Assembly (NCBI GenBank): GCA_018894595.1 | Contig: JAHIPN010000382.1 | Span: 1 to 7,785, forward strand | Length of the DNA stretch: 7,785 nucleotides | Direction of reading: 5' to 3' | DNA from: a bacterium | Lineage (GTDB): Bacteria > Atribacterota > JS1 > SB-45 > 34-128 | Part shown: piece after piece, positions 1-7,264 of the stretch | Layout of the letters: each line of letters begins with the position of its first letter | Numbering within the stretch: the first letter of the stretch is position 1 | Program-made: the position numbers and the translations under genes | The notes under the pieces: model-generated | Told to the model about the DNA's origin: nothing | The model's database searches: none | Seen by the model: only the letters and a program-made list of their open reading frames with translations

Positions 1-800
1 AGGCAATGGATTTAGTAAAACTTCCACCTGGGGCAGATTGGGCAGTAGGAACAATTCATGGAGCCGGAACTGTAGTGATAAACAATGGGATGAAATTGCT
101 CGAAATTCCTCTATGGAGAAGTTTTCTTGCCGGAAATATCTTGTTAGGCATTGCTCCCTGTACAGCAATGGTCTTGGTTTGGGGTTTCTTGGCAAAAGGG
201 AACGATGGACATACACTGGTTATGGTAGCAATAAATTCTCTAACTATGCTTTTTCTTTATGGACCGCTTGGTGGATTCTTACTTGGCGTAGGAAAATTAC
301 CAGTTCCCTGGCAAGCACTACTACTTTCTATAAGCATTTATGTTGCCTTGCCCTTAGTGGCAGGTTATTTTTCCAGAAAATGGATAATAAAGGCAAAGGG
401 CGAAAAATGGTTTAAAGAGAATTTTTTACATTTACTTACCCCAGTATCTATTGTTGCTCTATTATTTACTCTAATCTTACTTTTTTCCTTTAAAGGTGAA
501 ATTATTTTAACTAAACCTCTAACTATACTATGGATAGCTATTCCACTTTTTATCCAAACTAACCTTATCTTTTTTATTACCTACGGATTAGCAAAATTAC
601 TAAAACTTAATTATGAAGATGCTGCTCCTTCTGCGTTAATTGGGGCAAGCAATCATTTTGAGGTAGCCATAGCAACTGCTATAATGGTTTTTGGTATATC
701 TTCGGGTGCTGCTTTAGCAACAGTGGTAGGAGTTTTAATTGAAGTTCCAGTAATGTTGATGCTTGTTTCTGTTTGTAAAAAAACGCGAAATTTCTTTTAA
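1..800 (+). CDS. arsB/acr3: ACR3-family arsenite efflux permease, 5' truncated by the window edge
   Basis: Inner-membrane permease that extrudes arsenite (possibly also antimonite), driven by the membrane potential or proton gradient. The visible part is very hydrophobic, with about seven or eight membrane segments. Numbering from the ATG at base 6, it shows the ACR3 segment [12 protein letters not shown] (residues 49-60) with the conserved cysteine (C52), then [15 protein letters not shown], and late in the protein [13 protein letters not shown] (213-225) with the conserved glutamate (E219), ending with the typical [10 protein letters not shown] helix. The frame is open to base 1 with no ribosome site before the first ATG. 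ACR3 proteins are usually about 340-380 residues, so roughly 80-110 N-terminal residues lie outside the window. No arsR, arsC or arsM is visible here. The gene converges on the tRNA and bioY genes. Family assignment is firm; substrate is inferred from the family. Confidence 0.9.
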   Translation, partial: AMDLVKLPPGADWAVGTIHGAGTVVINNGMKLLEIPLWRSFLAGNILLGIAPCTAMVLVWGFLAKGNDGHTLVMVAINSLTMLFLYGPLGGFLLGVGKLPVPWQALLLSISIYVALPLVAGYFSRKWIIKAKGEKWFKENFLHLLTPVSIVALLFTLILLFSFKGEIILTKPLTILWIAIPLFIQTNLIFFITYGLAKLLKLNYEDAAPSALIGASNHFEVAIATAIMVFGISSGAALATVVGVLIEVPVMLMLVSVCKKTRNFF

Positions 801-877
801 AATTAAATTAAACGGACTTTACCAATACCTTTTTCCAGAAATAAATTTAACGATTACCTGTTCTTAAATTTTTTAAA
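801..877. other. Convergent intergenic spacer, no recognised element
   Basis: This 77-base AT-rich stretch separates the stop of the arsenite permease gene from the 3' end of the tRNA gene on the opposite strand. I looked for a GC-rich hairpin followed by a T run on either strand, as expected for a terminator between convergent genes, and found none that is convincing. Confidence 0.5.
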
Positions 878-955
<78 letters not shown>

Positions 956-979
956 AAAAACATAAGACATACGGTTACT

Positions 980-1000
980 ATTATATAATATTAAATTATA
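980..1000 (-). promoter_or_regulatory. Possible tRNA-Pro promoter: two candidate -10 boxes
   Basis: On the - strand, two perfect TATAAT hexamers lie at 980-985 and 995-1000, upstream of the tRNA. The nearer one would start transcription about 15-20 bases before the mature 5' end. Neither has a good -35 at 16-18 bases; the best candidate for the nearer box is TGGTTA, matching TTGACA at only three positions. In AT-rich DNA a TATAAT can arise by chance, so this is tentative. Confidence 0.3.
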
Positions 1001-1034
1001 TCATAACCATCTATTCGGGGCTACTAATTTATTC

Positions 1035-1069
1035 GTGTTGAGTATCGTGTATTGAGTATCGCGTTAAGA
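1035..1069. repeat. Degenerate heptamer tandem repeat (GTATYGN-like, five units)
   Basis: Five consecutive 7-base units can be read: GTGTTGA, GTATCGT, GTATTGA, GTATCGC and GTTAAGA. Seen as 14-base units, the first two (1035-1048 and 1049-1062) match at 12 of 14 positions. The strict 7-base phase and absence of a reading frame suggest an intergenic short-repeat family rather than a gene remnant. No function can be assigned. Confidence 0.6.
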
Positions 1070-1189
1070 AAGAAAAAGAAAATAAATTAAGGATAATTAG
1101 AGAAAAGACTCAAGCACAAATTTTTCGTCTAAGCACCCCGCTAAAGTTTACAGTAAATTTTCATTCTGTTTTTATTTAGTATAGTTATT

Positions 1190-1717
1190 TTATTTAATTA
1201 CTAATTTTAATTTGCTGGCAATGAAGGAAGCGGCAATTATTTTTAAAATATCACCGGGTAAAAAAGGCAGCATACCGACTGCTATCGCTTTTTTTGTTCC
1301 TATCCCTGTGACCAAAGATAATTGAGTTATGCCAGTAATATATATAATTATAGTTCCTATTATACCTGCCAGAAAATAATAAAAAATATTCTTTTCTTTT
1401 TTTAACTCCATTATCTTCCCAATAACATAAGCGGAAATTATAAATCCCAATAAAAATCCACCGGTTGGTCCAAACAAAATACCTATCCCGGCTTTGAAAC
1501 CGGCAAAAACTGGCAAACCTATTACACCCAACAACACATAGATTATCTGACTTGACGCTCCCATAACACTTCCAAGAGTCATAGCAGCCAAAAGGGTAAA
1601 TAAAGTTTGCAAAGTTAGAGGAATAGGATAAAGAGGAATAGAAGTGAATGCTCCCACTGCAGTTAAAGCAGCAAATAATGAGATTAAAGTCATCTGACGA
1701 ATATTTATTTTTGACAC
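1190..1717 (-). CDS. bioY: Biotin transporter BioY (ECF S component)
   Basis: Membrane protein that binds biotin and acts as the substrate-capturing (S) component of an energy-coupling-factor transporter, which pairs with the shared EcfT/EcfA1/EcfA2 module; some BioY proteins may also work alone. At 175 residues it is close to the family's usual 180-200. It is almost entirely hydrophobic with about six membrane segments. Diagnostic pieces are the early YPIPLTLQTLF (30-40), GPTGGFLLGF (83-92), and PGDILKIIAA (154-163), whose Asp and Lys are typical of BioY. The start is GTG at 1715-1717, chosen because GGAGG sits eight bases upstream (1726-1730); the ATG at codon 9 has no such site. The gene has its own promoter with a BirA-type operator. 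No ecfA or ecfT genes are in the window, so the energising module, if used, is encoded elsewhere. Confidence 0.95.
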   Translation of the reverse strand: MSKINIRQMTLISLFAALTAVGAFTSIPLYPIPLTLQTLFTLLAAMTLGSVMGASSQIIYVLLGVIGLPVFAGFKAGIGILFGPTGGFLLGFIISAYVIGKIMELKKEKNIFYYFLAGIIGTIIIYITGITQLSLVTGIGTKKAIAVGMLPFLPGDILKIIAASFIASKLKLVIK

Positions 1718-1725
1718 TTTTAAAT

Positions 1726-1730
1726 CCTCC
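1726..1730 (-). promoter_or_regulatory. Ribosome binding site of bioY (GGAGG)
   Basis: GGAGG on the - strand lies eight bases before the GTG codon and decides that start over the internal ATG. It is part of a 13-base string, CGGAGGATTTAAA, that also occurs upstream of the dikinase-like gene. Confidence 0.85.
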
Positions 1731-1747
1731 GATTTTCTGATGAATTA

Positions 1748-1779
1748 TTGTTAACCAATATAATATCTTAAGTTAACGA
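1748..1779 (-). promoter_or_regulatory. BirA-type biotin operator of bioY
   Basis: The + strand reads TTGTTAACC, 14 bases, then AGTTAACGA. This is an inverted repeat with 7 of 9 symmetric positions and the exact 14-base spacing known for operators of BirA, the bifunctional biotin ligase/repressor (E. coli type TTGTAAACC-N14-GGTTTACAA; many other bacteria use the GTTAAC core). It covers the promoter spacer, the -10 box and the likely start site of bioY, so bound repressor would block RNA polymerase. The corresponding birA gene is at the right end of this window. Confidence 0.87.
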
Positions 1780-1788
1780 CTATGTCAA
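1760..1788 (-). promoter_or_regulatory. bioY promoter, TTGACA-17-TATTAT
   Basis: On the - strand a perfect -35 TTGACA (1783-1788) is followed after exactly 17 bases by -10 TATTAT (1760-1765). Transcription would begin near 1753, leaving a leader of about 35 bases before the GTG start. The operator halves lie in the spacer and just past the -10, as expected for repression by steric block. Confidence 0.82.
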
Positions 1789-1846
1789 AAAAATTTTACT
1801 TGTTGTTTCTCTATTTGATTTGTTCGTCTCTCCCCCTTGATAATTT

Positions 1847-3094
1847 CTATCTTAAAGCATTATCTATATAGACAGCAAGCCTGCCCAGGCAATGAACATA
1901 ACTGCCATATTCATTATCATACCATCCAAATAATGTTGAATGAGTTACAGGAATACTCATTTCATTATCCGTATCTAGTCCCATCTTCCTGAGTATGTCA
2001 GGTTTAAGATCAATAAAACCAGTTCGGGTATGAGTATCATGTCCTTCAATAACTATTGCAAACAGCTTACCCTTAAAATCAGATGAAACATTTTGCTCTT
2101 CACTATAAAATAATAAACCTTTTTGTGAACTTTGTGCTGCTTCTTTATAAATATTATTTAAAAATTCTCTGTTAACTGTTGGCTCACCTTTTCCGTTAAG
2201 ACAGGTATGAAAAGTAAGGTTAAGGATTATAAGAGAAACCGTATCTATGGGGATGCGTACAGAATCCGCCATAAATCCCACTCTCTTAATTTCCGGAAGT
2301 ACTTTCTCCAGTGTGTTTACTGCACCGGTAGTAGAAAGAATAATATTATTAAATACCATTCGACTTTTGCGCAGATCTGATGCTCCGGCAGCTGGAAGTG
2401 AATCTAAAACTTTTTGACTATTAGTAGCTGCGTGAATTGTTGACAACGAGGCAGTAAGAATATTTTTAGTTTCTTCTTTTTCTAATAATGGTTTTACCAT
2501 ATGAGCGAGGCCAGTAGTAGTGCAAGATGCTGCAGAGATAATATTATCATTGTTAGGATTAAAGGTGGTATGGTTAATTCCATAAATAAGAGTGGCACAA
2601 TCCTCAGGGATTTTTTTTGATTTGTCTCTTATTTTAAAAGGAGCGCTGTTTATTACTTTTTGAGCTCCAGCAGATAAATGTCCTCTCAGGCTTCCTTTTT
2701 TATCATCTTCCAAATAATTAGGATCATTAAAAGCTCCGGTAGTATCTATTACTAACTTTACTCCATTTTCTCTCCACTTGATATCTCTGGGATTTCTTGT
2801 TTTGCAAAGGATTTTTACCGGTTTGCCAAATACTTCTAAAAGATTATCCTTCTTGCTGATAATCTTAATATCCTTTTGGGCTTTTATGCCAAATAAAAAT
2901 TTTTCAATGGCTCCATAAGTTGAATCTGTCCCCAATAGATGCACTATATCCTCTAAGCTATTTCCTATCTGGCGTCCCACATTTATTACAAATCCATCAA
3001 AATGGTTTTCTTGTAAATGATACCATAAAGTTAATTTACCGATTCTACCTAAGCCATTGATGCCCAAGTAATTCCCGTAAGGGTTTATACTCAT
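1847..3094 (-). CDS. gap: Long-form glyceraldehyde-3-phosphate dehydrogenase family protein
   Basis: Probable cytoplasmic oxidoreductase interconverting glyceraldehyde 3-phosphate and 1,3-bisphosphoglycerate. The N-terminal Rossmann motif is GINGLGRIG (11-19). The catalytic cysteine is C191 in ASCTTTGLAH (canonical SCTTN-LAP), the catalytic histidine H221 in STIHAATNSQ, the phosphate-site arginines are in DLRKSR (240-245) and R280 of VRIP, and WYDNEYGSY is at 391-399. It has 415 residues, against about 330-340 for classical GAPDH; extra length includes 152-166 and 292-380, the latter containing EGHDTHTRTG. After strand beta-2, where classical NAD enzymes have IND, this one has INVGR (37-41), so cofactor preference may differ. 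Start: ATG at 3092-3094, with AGGGG at 3106-3110 on the - strand, 11 bases upstream. It begins 20 bases after the dikinase-like gene stops, indicating co-transcription. Family is firm; in vivo direction and substrate are inferred. Confidence 0.9.
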   Translation of the reverse strand: MSINPYGNYLGINGLGRIGKLTLWYHLQENHFDGFVINVGRQIGNSLEDIVHLLGTDSTYGAIEKFLFGIKAQKDIKIISKKDNLLEVFGKPVKILCKTRNPRDIKWRENGVKLVIDTTGAFNDPNYLEDDKKGSLRGHLSAGAQKVINSAPFKIRDKSKKIPEDCATLIYGINHTTFNPNNDNIISAASCTTTGLAHMVKPLLEKEETKNILTASLSTIHAATNSQKVLDSLPAAGASDLRKSRMVFNNIILSTTGAVNTLEKVLPEIKRVGFMADSVRIPIDTVSLIILNLTFHTCLNGKGEPTVNREFLNNIYKEAAQSSQKGLLFYSEEQNVSSDFKGKLFAIVIEGHDTHTRTGFIDLKPDILRKMGLDTDNEMSIPVTHSTLFGWYDNEYGSYVHCLGRLAVYIDNALR

Positions 3095-3114
3095 TTTGCA
3101 TTATTCCCCTTTCT

Positions 3115-6100
3115 TTAGAACAAATTTATCTGTTCTGAACTGATAGGATAATTGCCTTTGTAAATATTCCCCAGATGAGCATCTATAGCGATTTCATCAC
3201 CTGTTCGAAATTCCGTTTTGTTGATAACGCATCTTTTTTCCTTTTCCATTACTATTAATTGTCTGCAATTCACTATACAGGTCTTTCCTAATTGAGCGGC
3301 TGTAACTGCGGCGTGAGAAGTAACTCCCCCGCGAGCAGTCAATAACCCATTACATTCGAAAATCATTGCTATATCATCCGGTACTGTATCCGGCCGAATT
3401 AAAATTTTATTTTTTTGAGGATACTTTTTCGAAAGTATTTTTAAATCTTCCATGTCAAAAGCAACAATCCCATTCATGGCTCCTCTTCCAATTCCAATGC
3501 CTGTGCCGGCTAAATATGTATGTATTGCCGGATCCGCAAAAACCGGTATCGTCTCTTTATTTTCTAAATTATAATTTCTAGTTTGTAAGATATATAGATC
3601 TTTTTTACTCTTTGATTTAAAGGTAAATTCAATCTCTTGATGTTCATATCCTCTTTTATAAACTAATTCCTTAGCCAATCGGAGCAGTTCCTGGTAAATC
3701 TCAGGGAATTGCACCTCTAAAGAATCTCCTCTTAAGCGAAGAGATTTTCTATTTTGAAATTCAGAAACAGGTAGAGTATGAACTAATCCGGATACGATAT
3801 CTTCTCCCTGACTGCGTCTGCTAAAATCACCATATAACACAATTTCAGAACTTTTTTCAAAAGGTACCTTAGTAAAAATCACCCCGGTCCCGGATTCAGA
3901 ATTAATATTACCAAAAACCATTTCTTGCACTATTACTGCCGTTCCCCATTCTTCGGCAATTTGAAGTTTTTTTCGGTAGATTTGAGCTCTTTTATTATAC
4001 CAGGATTGAAATACAAAAATAATAGCCTGTATCAATTGTTCAAAAGGATGTTCTTCAAGTTTTACTCCATGCTTATACAACAGATCTTTATAAGATAATG
4101 CAATGGATTTCATTTGTTCATTGCTAAAAGTTTTCTTTTCTTTTACTTTGTAAAGTTCTTTAAAATTTACTATGATTTTATCAAATTCATCTCGGGTAAT
4201 TCCATGAGCCATCCCCCAATTTTGCAATAATCTTCGATAAGAATCCCATGCCGCCCATCCGTAACCAGGCTGTTTACTCAAGCTTTCGGCAATTTGATCA
4301 TTCATCCCTATATTCAAAATTGAATCCATGGCGCCCGGCATGGAAATTACTGTTCCAGATCGTACCGCTAATAACAAAGGATTTTGCAGACCTCCATACT
4401 TTTTTTTAGTAATTTTTTCTAATTCTATTACTTTATTTTTTATTATACCTAATATTGCTTTATACATTTCAGGAAACTGTTTTATAGCTGTTCTAACTCG
4501 AAACCACTCCGTAGTAAGGGTAAAACCTGGAGGAACGGGAAATTTATAGGAATAAAGTTTTTTAAGATAATAAGCCTTTGCGCCTAAAAATGTTTGATTA
4601 TCAACTTTTGGAGTTAATTGATGAAAAGAAGTAATAAGCAGTTTGGGGTCATAGTTCAGAAGCATATGAATAACTTCAGGTTTTAATTTCTCCATCATGG
4701 CTCTCAAAGTTACCAATATCCGAGAAATATAATTATCTAAATGTTGGACCAAAAAAGCAGAAGAGATAACATTTCGATAGAATTCTTCTGACTTCTTATA
4801 GATAATATGGTCTTGATTAGTCATTGAAATATCTTCTTTTTTCTTCTCTTTGATATCTTGGGATAGAACTATTTTTAATGATGAATTGAAAGGACTTATA
4901 TAATAATTTTCTATAATATCTTTAATATTTAAGGTAAGAAAAGAAAAAATGTTCACAAATTGATTCATGGAAAAGGTTGATGTTTTAAAACTGTAATGAA
5001 GCATGGCTAAATTTGAGTTGAAATTTTCACTAGAAATACCATTTAGTTTTAATCCTTCTTTAAATAATTCTAATATCTTGGCAGCATGATGAAAACCATC
5101 AATAGTCATATAATCCAAATTTATTTGATTAATTAATCTGTTGATAAGAAAATCTGACAATCTTTCTAATCGAAAAATCAACCCCAGAGATTCAAATTTC
5201 GGTTCAGAATATTGGCCATACATGGAAGGAATCCCAGCAGCAATATGGCGTTTATAATAGATATCCTCATGAGCTTCGCTCTTCTTAGGGTCCAGTATAA
5301 TTCCCCTTAAATGAGAAATCATTGAAAAAATTTGCTTTATCGAAGTTGTATATCTTTCCTCCTTCAAATGCCTTTCTAAACGCTCAACTTCTTTAAAGGA
5401 AAGAAAAGATATTTTTTTTAAATCATTAATAATATCTTTTGGGTCCAGAGTATATTTATGTTTTAATAAAGCATACAGTTCGATAAGATACATTACCCGT
5501 TTTGTGTCAGAAATATCTATCTTATTTATTCCCTTAATATTTATTTCTATTTCTTTGATATCCTTTTCCAGCAAGTCTTCTGGCCCAATTTGCATTTTTT
5601 CATAAAGTTTTTGTACTATTGTATGTACCGGGTCAAACCACTTACCAGAAGCCTTTAATTCACTCTGAACATCTAAAGGAAGATATTTTAACAGAGGCTG
5701 TGGATTACCATCATGCCAAAAGCAGAGAATTCTTTTAACCAGTTCAATATGAGTGTTATTACTTTCTGAGTGTGTCTGTTTTCTTAAAAAATGTATCAGC
5801 ATATCATTGCGGTAAGATAAGCTATCTAAAGAAGTAGTAATCTCTCTAATTTTATCATCTGCTCCGATGTTATTAAAATAAACTGGAAAAAGATAGGCAA
5901 GTTGCTTTATTAAAATATAACAAGGTTTAAAATTACTATTTAGCAATTTACTGATATCTCTTTGAAAGAGATCATTATCGCGAATAAATATGCCGCCTAT
6001 CTTTAAATTTACAATTAAAGCGGCTATTAATTTTCTGCTTGACTTTGGTGAGCATTCAATAAGCTCAAGCCATACTCTAATATTTTTTAGATGATTTCGC

Positions 6101-7218
6101 TCTACCTGGGTTTGCCATTCCTGATCAATGCCTAAAACTTTAGGAAAAATAAATCCAAACTCAATTAGATGATCAATAAAAATATCTATTTTAAGTTTGT
6201 CTTGAGTTTGATATATCTTTTCCCCCAAGTTTAATATGCAGTCTAATACTTTTTCAATATGTTTAGATCTTAATTCTTTAAAAAGGGTAAATATCTTGGT
6301 TAAAAGAGTATCTGTATCTACCCCTATAAATTTTTCTTTGGAAAATGATTTAAATTCTTGTGCTAAATCTATAATTAAAAAATCTTTTAGATGAGCCTCA
6401 ATGGGTAGGTGAAGTAGATAAAATATAAAATAAATTCTTCCTAACTCTGGTTTGGTTTCCATAATAAAATCACACAATTTATCTGTAAACCCCCTGAAAT
6501 CAAGCACTTCTTCTAAATCTTCCCACTCTTTGGCTATCTTTAATATTTTTTGTGTTTCCTTAATAATGTTATTTTCTTTTTTAGAAATAGCAATATGGTA
6601 ATCTTTACCGAAAATTATATTTTCTTTATCACACCAATCTTTGAAGTCTAAATTATTCTTCCAAAAATCAAGATTCTTTTGAAGAGATTTCCGGAGTAAA
6701 AATTTCAGTTTGGTGGAATAAATTTTTTCATGGGCAAGTGGAGTAGAAAGAATTTTTAAAAAGCTCGAAGCGTGTATAATTATTTCCTTATCATCATTTA
6801 AAGTCTTCTCTAAAATATTAATCGCTTCTGTAATGAGGGAAGAAAAATCAATTTCTGCATTCTGGTTTTCATACAACAGTTGTACAAATTCCAATAAAGT
6901 CTTAAGAGCACGTTCTTTATTGGGGTAATCTAATCCTTTATTTAAAAAATCCTTAAAGAAGTTAACTATAATCTTTAAAGCCCTATTTGCTTCTTGGTGG
7001 GATTTATAAAACCATATATCATTCAAGGCAATTTCTCTGAGCTGTTCATTGAGTAACGCCAAGTTAGGAGGAAAACAATAAAATTCATTTAAAAAATTTA
7101 TTGTCCGGCGGTGAATCCCAAAGAAAGAAGAAGAGATCTCTAAGAACCATCTATGTTCTGCCGAAAAAATTTTATTCTGGGCTGATATCTGTTTTGTATT
7201 TACTTCTGTTTGTGTCAT
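3115..7218 (-). CDS. PPDK-like ATP-grasp/phosphohistidine protein lacking the PEP/pyruvate barrel, with ~870-residue novel N-terminus
   Basis: A 1367-residue protein. The C-terminal third matches pyruvate,phosphate dikinase: an ATP-binding domain at about 877-1216 (FLGAKAYYLKKL, FPVPPGFTLT, VRSGTVISMPGAMDS with R953, WDSYRRLLQ, WGTAVIVQEMVFGN, SGTGVIFT, SQGED, LYILQTRN), then a swivelling phosphohistidine domain with GLLTARGGVTSHAAV (His1302) and a GDEIAIDAHLGNIYKG ending. The protein stops there, whereas true PPDK continues for over 300 residues with the TIM barrel that binds PEP or pyruvate. Residues 1-870 are mostly helical-looking and unrecognised; a dense patch, RHIAAGIPSMYGQY and FESLGLIFRLE (657-684), looks conserved. 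Expected chemistry is ATP-dependent phosphorylation of His1302 and transfer to an unknown acceptor. Some PPDK residues differ (TRNP is TKVP; YGE is YGD). The start is the first ATG after an in-frame stop (7225-7227). It is not a complete PPDK or PEP synthase. Confidence 0.88.
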   Translation of the reverse strand: MTQTEVNTKQISAQNKIFSAEHRWFLEISSSFFGIHRRTINFLNEFYCFPPNLALLNEQLREIALNDIWFYKSHQEANRALKIIVNFFKDFLNKGLDYPNKERALKTLLEFVQLLYENQNAEIDFSSLITEAINILEKTLNDDKEIIIHASSFLKILSTPLAHEKIYSTKLKFLLRKSLQKNLDFWKNNLDFKDWCDKENIIFGKDYHIAISKKENNIIKETQKILKIAKEWEDLEEVLDFRGFTDKLCDFIMETKPELGRIYFIFYLLHLPIEAHLKDFLIIDLAQEFKSFSKEKFIGVDTDTLLTKIFTLFKELRSKHIEKVLDCILNLGEKIYQTQDKLKIDIFIDHLIEFGFIFPKVLGIDQEWQTQVERNHLKNIRVWLELIECSPKSSRKLIAALIVNLKIGGIFIRDNDLFQRDISKLLNSNFKPCYILIKQLAYLFPVYFNNIGADDKIREITTSLDSLSYRNDMLIHFLRKQTHSESNNTHIELVKRILCFWHDGNPQPLLKYLPLDVQSELKASGKWFDPVHTIVQKLYEKMQIGPEDLLEKDIKEIEINIKGINKIDISDTKRVMYLIELYALLKHKYTLDPKDIINDLKKISFLSFKEVERLERHLKEERYTTSIKQIFSMISHLRGIILDPKKSEAHEDIYYKRHIAAGIPSMYGQYSEPKFESLGLIFRLERLSDFLINRLINQINLDYMTIDGFHHAAKILELFKEGLKLNGISSENFNSNLAMLHYSFKTSTFSMNQFVNIFSFLTLNIKDIIENYYISPFNSSLKIVLSQDIKEKKKEDISMTNQDHIIYKKSEEFYRNVISSAFLVQHLDNYISRILVTLRAMMEKLKPEVIHMLLNYDPKLLITSFHQLTPKVDNQTFLGAKAYYLKKLYSYKFPVPPGFTLTTEWFRVRTAIKQFPEMYKAILGIIKNKVIELEKITKKKYGGLQNPLLLAVRSGTVISMPGAMDSILNIGMNDQIAESLSKQPGYGWAAWDSYRRLLQNWGMAHGITRDEFDKIIVNFKELYKVKEKKTFSNEQMKSIALSYKDLLYKHGVKLEEHPFEQLIQAIIFVFQSWYNKRAQIYRKKLQIAEEWGTAVIVQEMVFGNINSESGTGVIFTKVPFEKSSEIVLYGDFSRRSQGEDIVSGLVHTLPVSEFQNRKSLRLRGDSLEVQFPEIYQELLRLAKELVYKRGYEHQEIEFTFKSKSKKDLYILQTRNYNLENKETIPVFADPAIHTYLAGTGIGIGRGAMNGIVAFDMEDLKILSKKYPQKNKILIRPDTVPDDIAMIFECNGLLTARGGVTSHAAVTAAQLGKTCIVNCRQLIVMEKEKRCVINKTEFRTGDEIAIDAHLGNIYKGNYPISSEQINLF

Positions 7219-7264
7219 TTTTATTTATTTAAATCCTCCGCAATAATCTTTTGAAACTTTTAAT
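7219..7264 (-). other. Short spacer birA to dikinase-like gene
   Basis: This 46-base AT-rich gap holds the distant GGAGG and no visible promoter or terminator, consistent with read-through from birA into the dikinase-like gene and gap. Confidence 0.5.
7235..7239 (-). promoter_or_regulatory. Distant ribosome binding site of the dikinase-like gene (GGAGG)
   Basis: GGAGG on the - strand lies 16 bases before the ATG, much farther than the usual 5-10. An in-frame TAA at 7225-7227 rules out a closer upstream start in this frame, so either the spacing is tolerated in this AT-rich leader or translation is weak. Confidence 0.55.

Larger units (their letters stand above)
956..1189. other. Intergenic region between bioY and tRNA-Pro
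   Basis: This 234-base gap has no coding potential that I can support. It contains the candidate tRNA promoter, a short degenerate heptamer repeat, a purine-rich run (about 1067-1108) and a small palindrome TTTACAGTAAA (1147-1157). I found no clear Rho-independent terminator for bioY on the - strand, so bioY transcription may continue toward the tRNA or end by Rho. Confidence 0.5.

Noticed and set aside
6..800. The ATG at base 6 as the true start of the arsenite permease gene
   Set aside because: The frame is open to the window edge, there is no room for a ribosome site, and the product would be about 100 residues shorter than the family.
1010..1025. TCGGGGC near 1016 as a duplicate of the tRNA 3' end (integration attachment site)
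   Set aside because: The match is only seven bases and GC-rich, no integrase is present, and the spacer lacks other mobile-element signs.
1147..1157. TTTACAGTAAA palindrome as a bioY terminator
   Set aside because: The stem is only five AT-rich pairs around one base and has no following T run, so it would not form a stable terminator.
1718..1760. A riboswitch in the bioY leader
   Set aside because: The predicted leader is only about 35 bases, too short for a known riboswitch, and the operator already explains control.
3366..4549. Short + strand open frames inside the dikinase-like gene (3366-3581 and 4328-4549)
   Set aside because: They lie antisense to strongly conserved PPDK motifs, have no ribosome sites and no recognisable protein content.
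3115..7218. Annotation as complete pyruvate,phosphate dikinase or PEP synthase
   Set aside because: Only the ATP-binding and phosphohistidine domains are present; the protein ends where the PEP/pyruvate barrel should begin.
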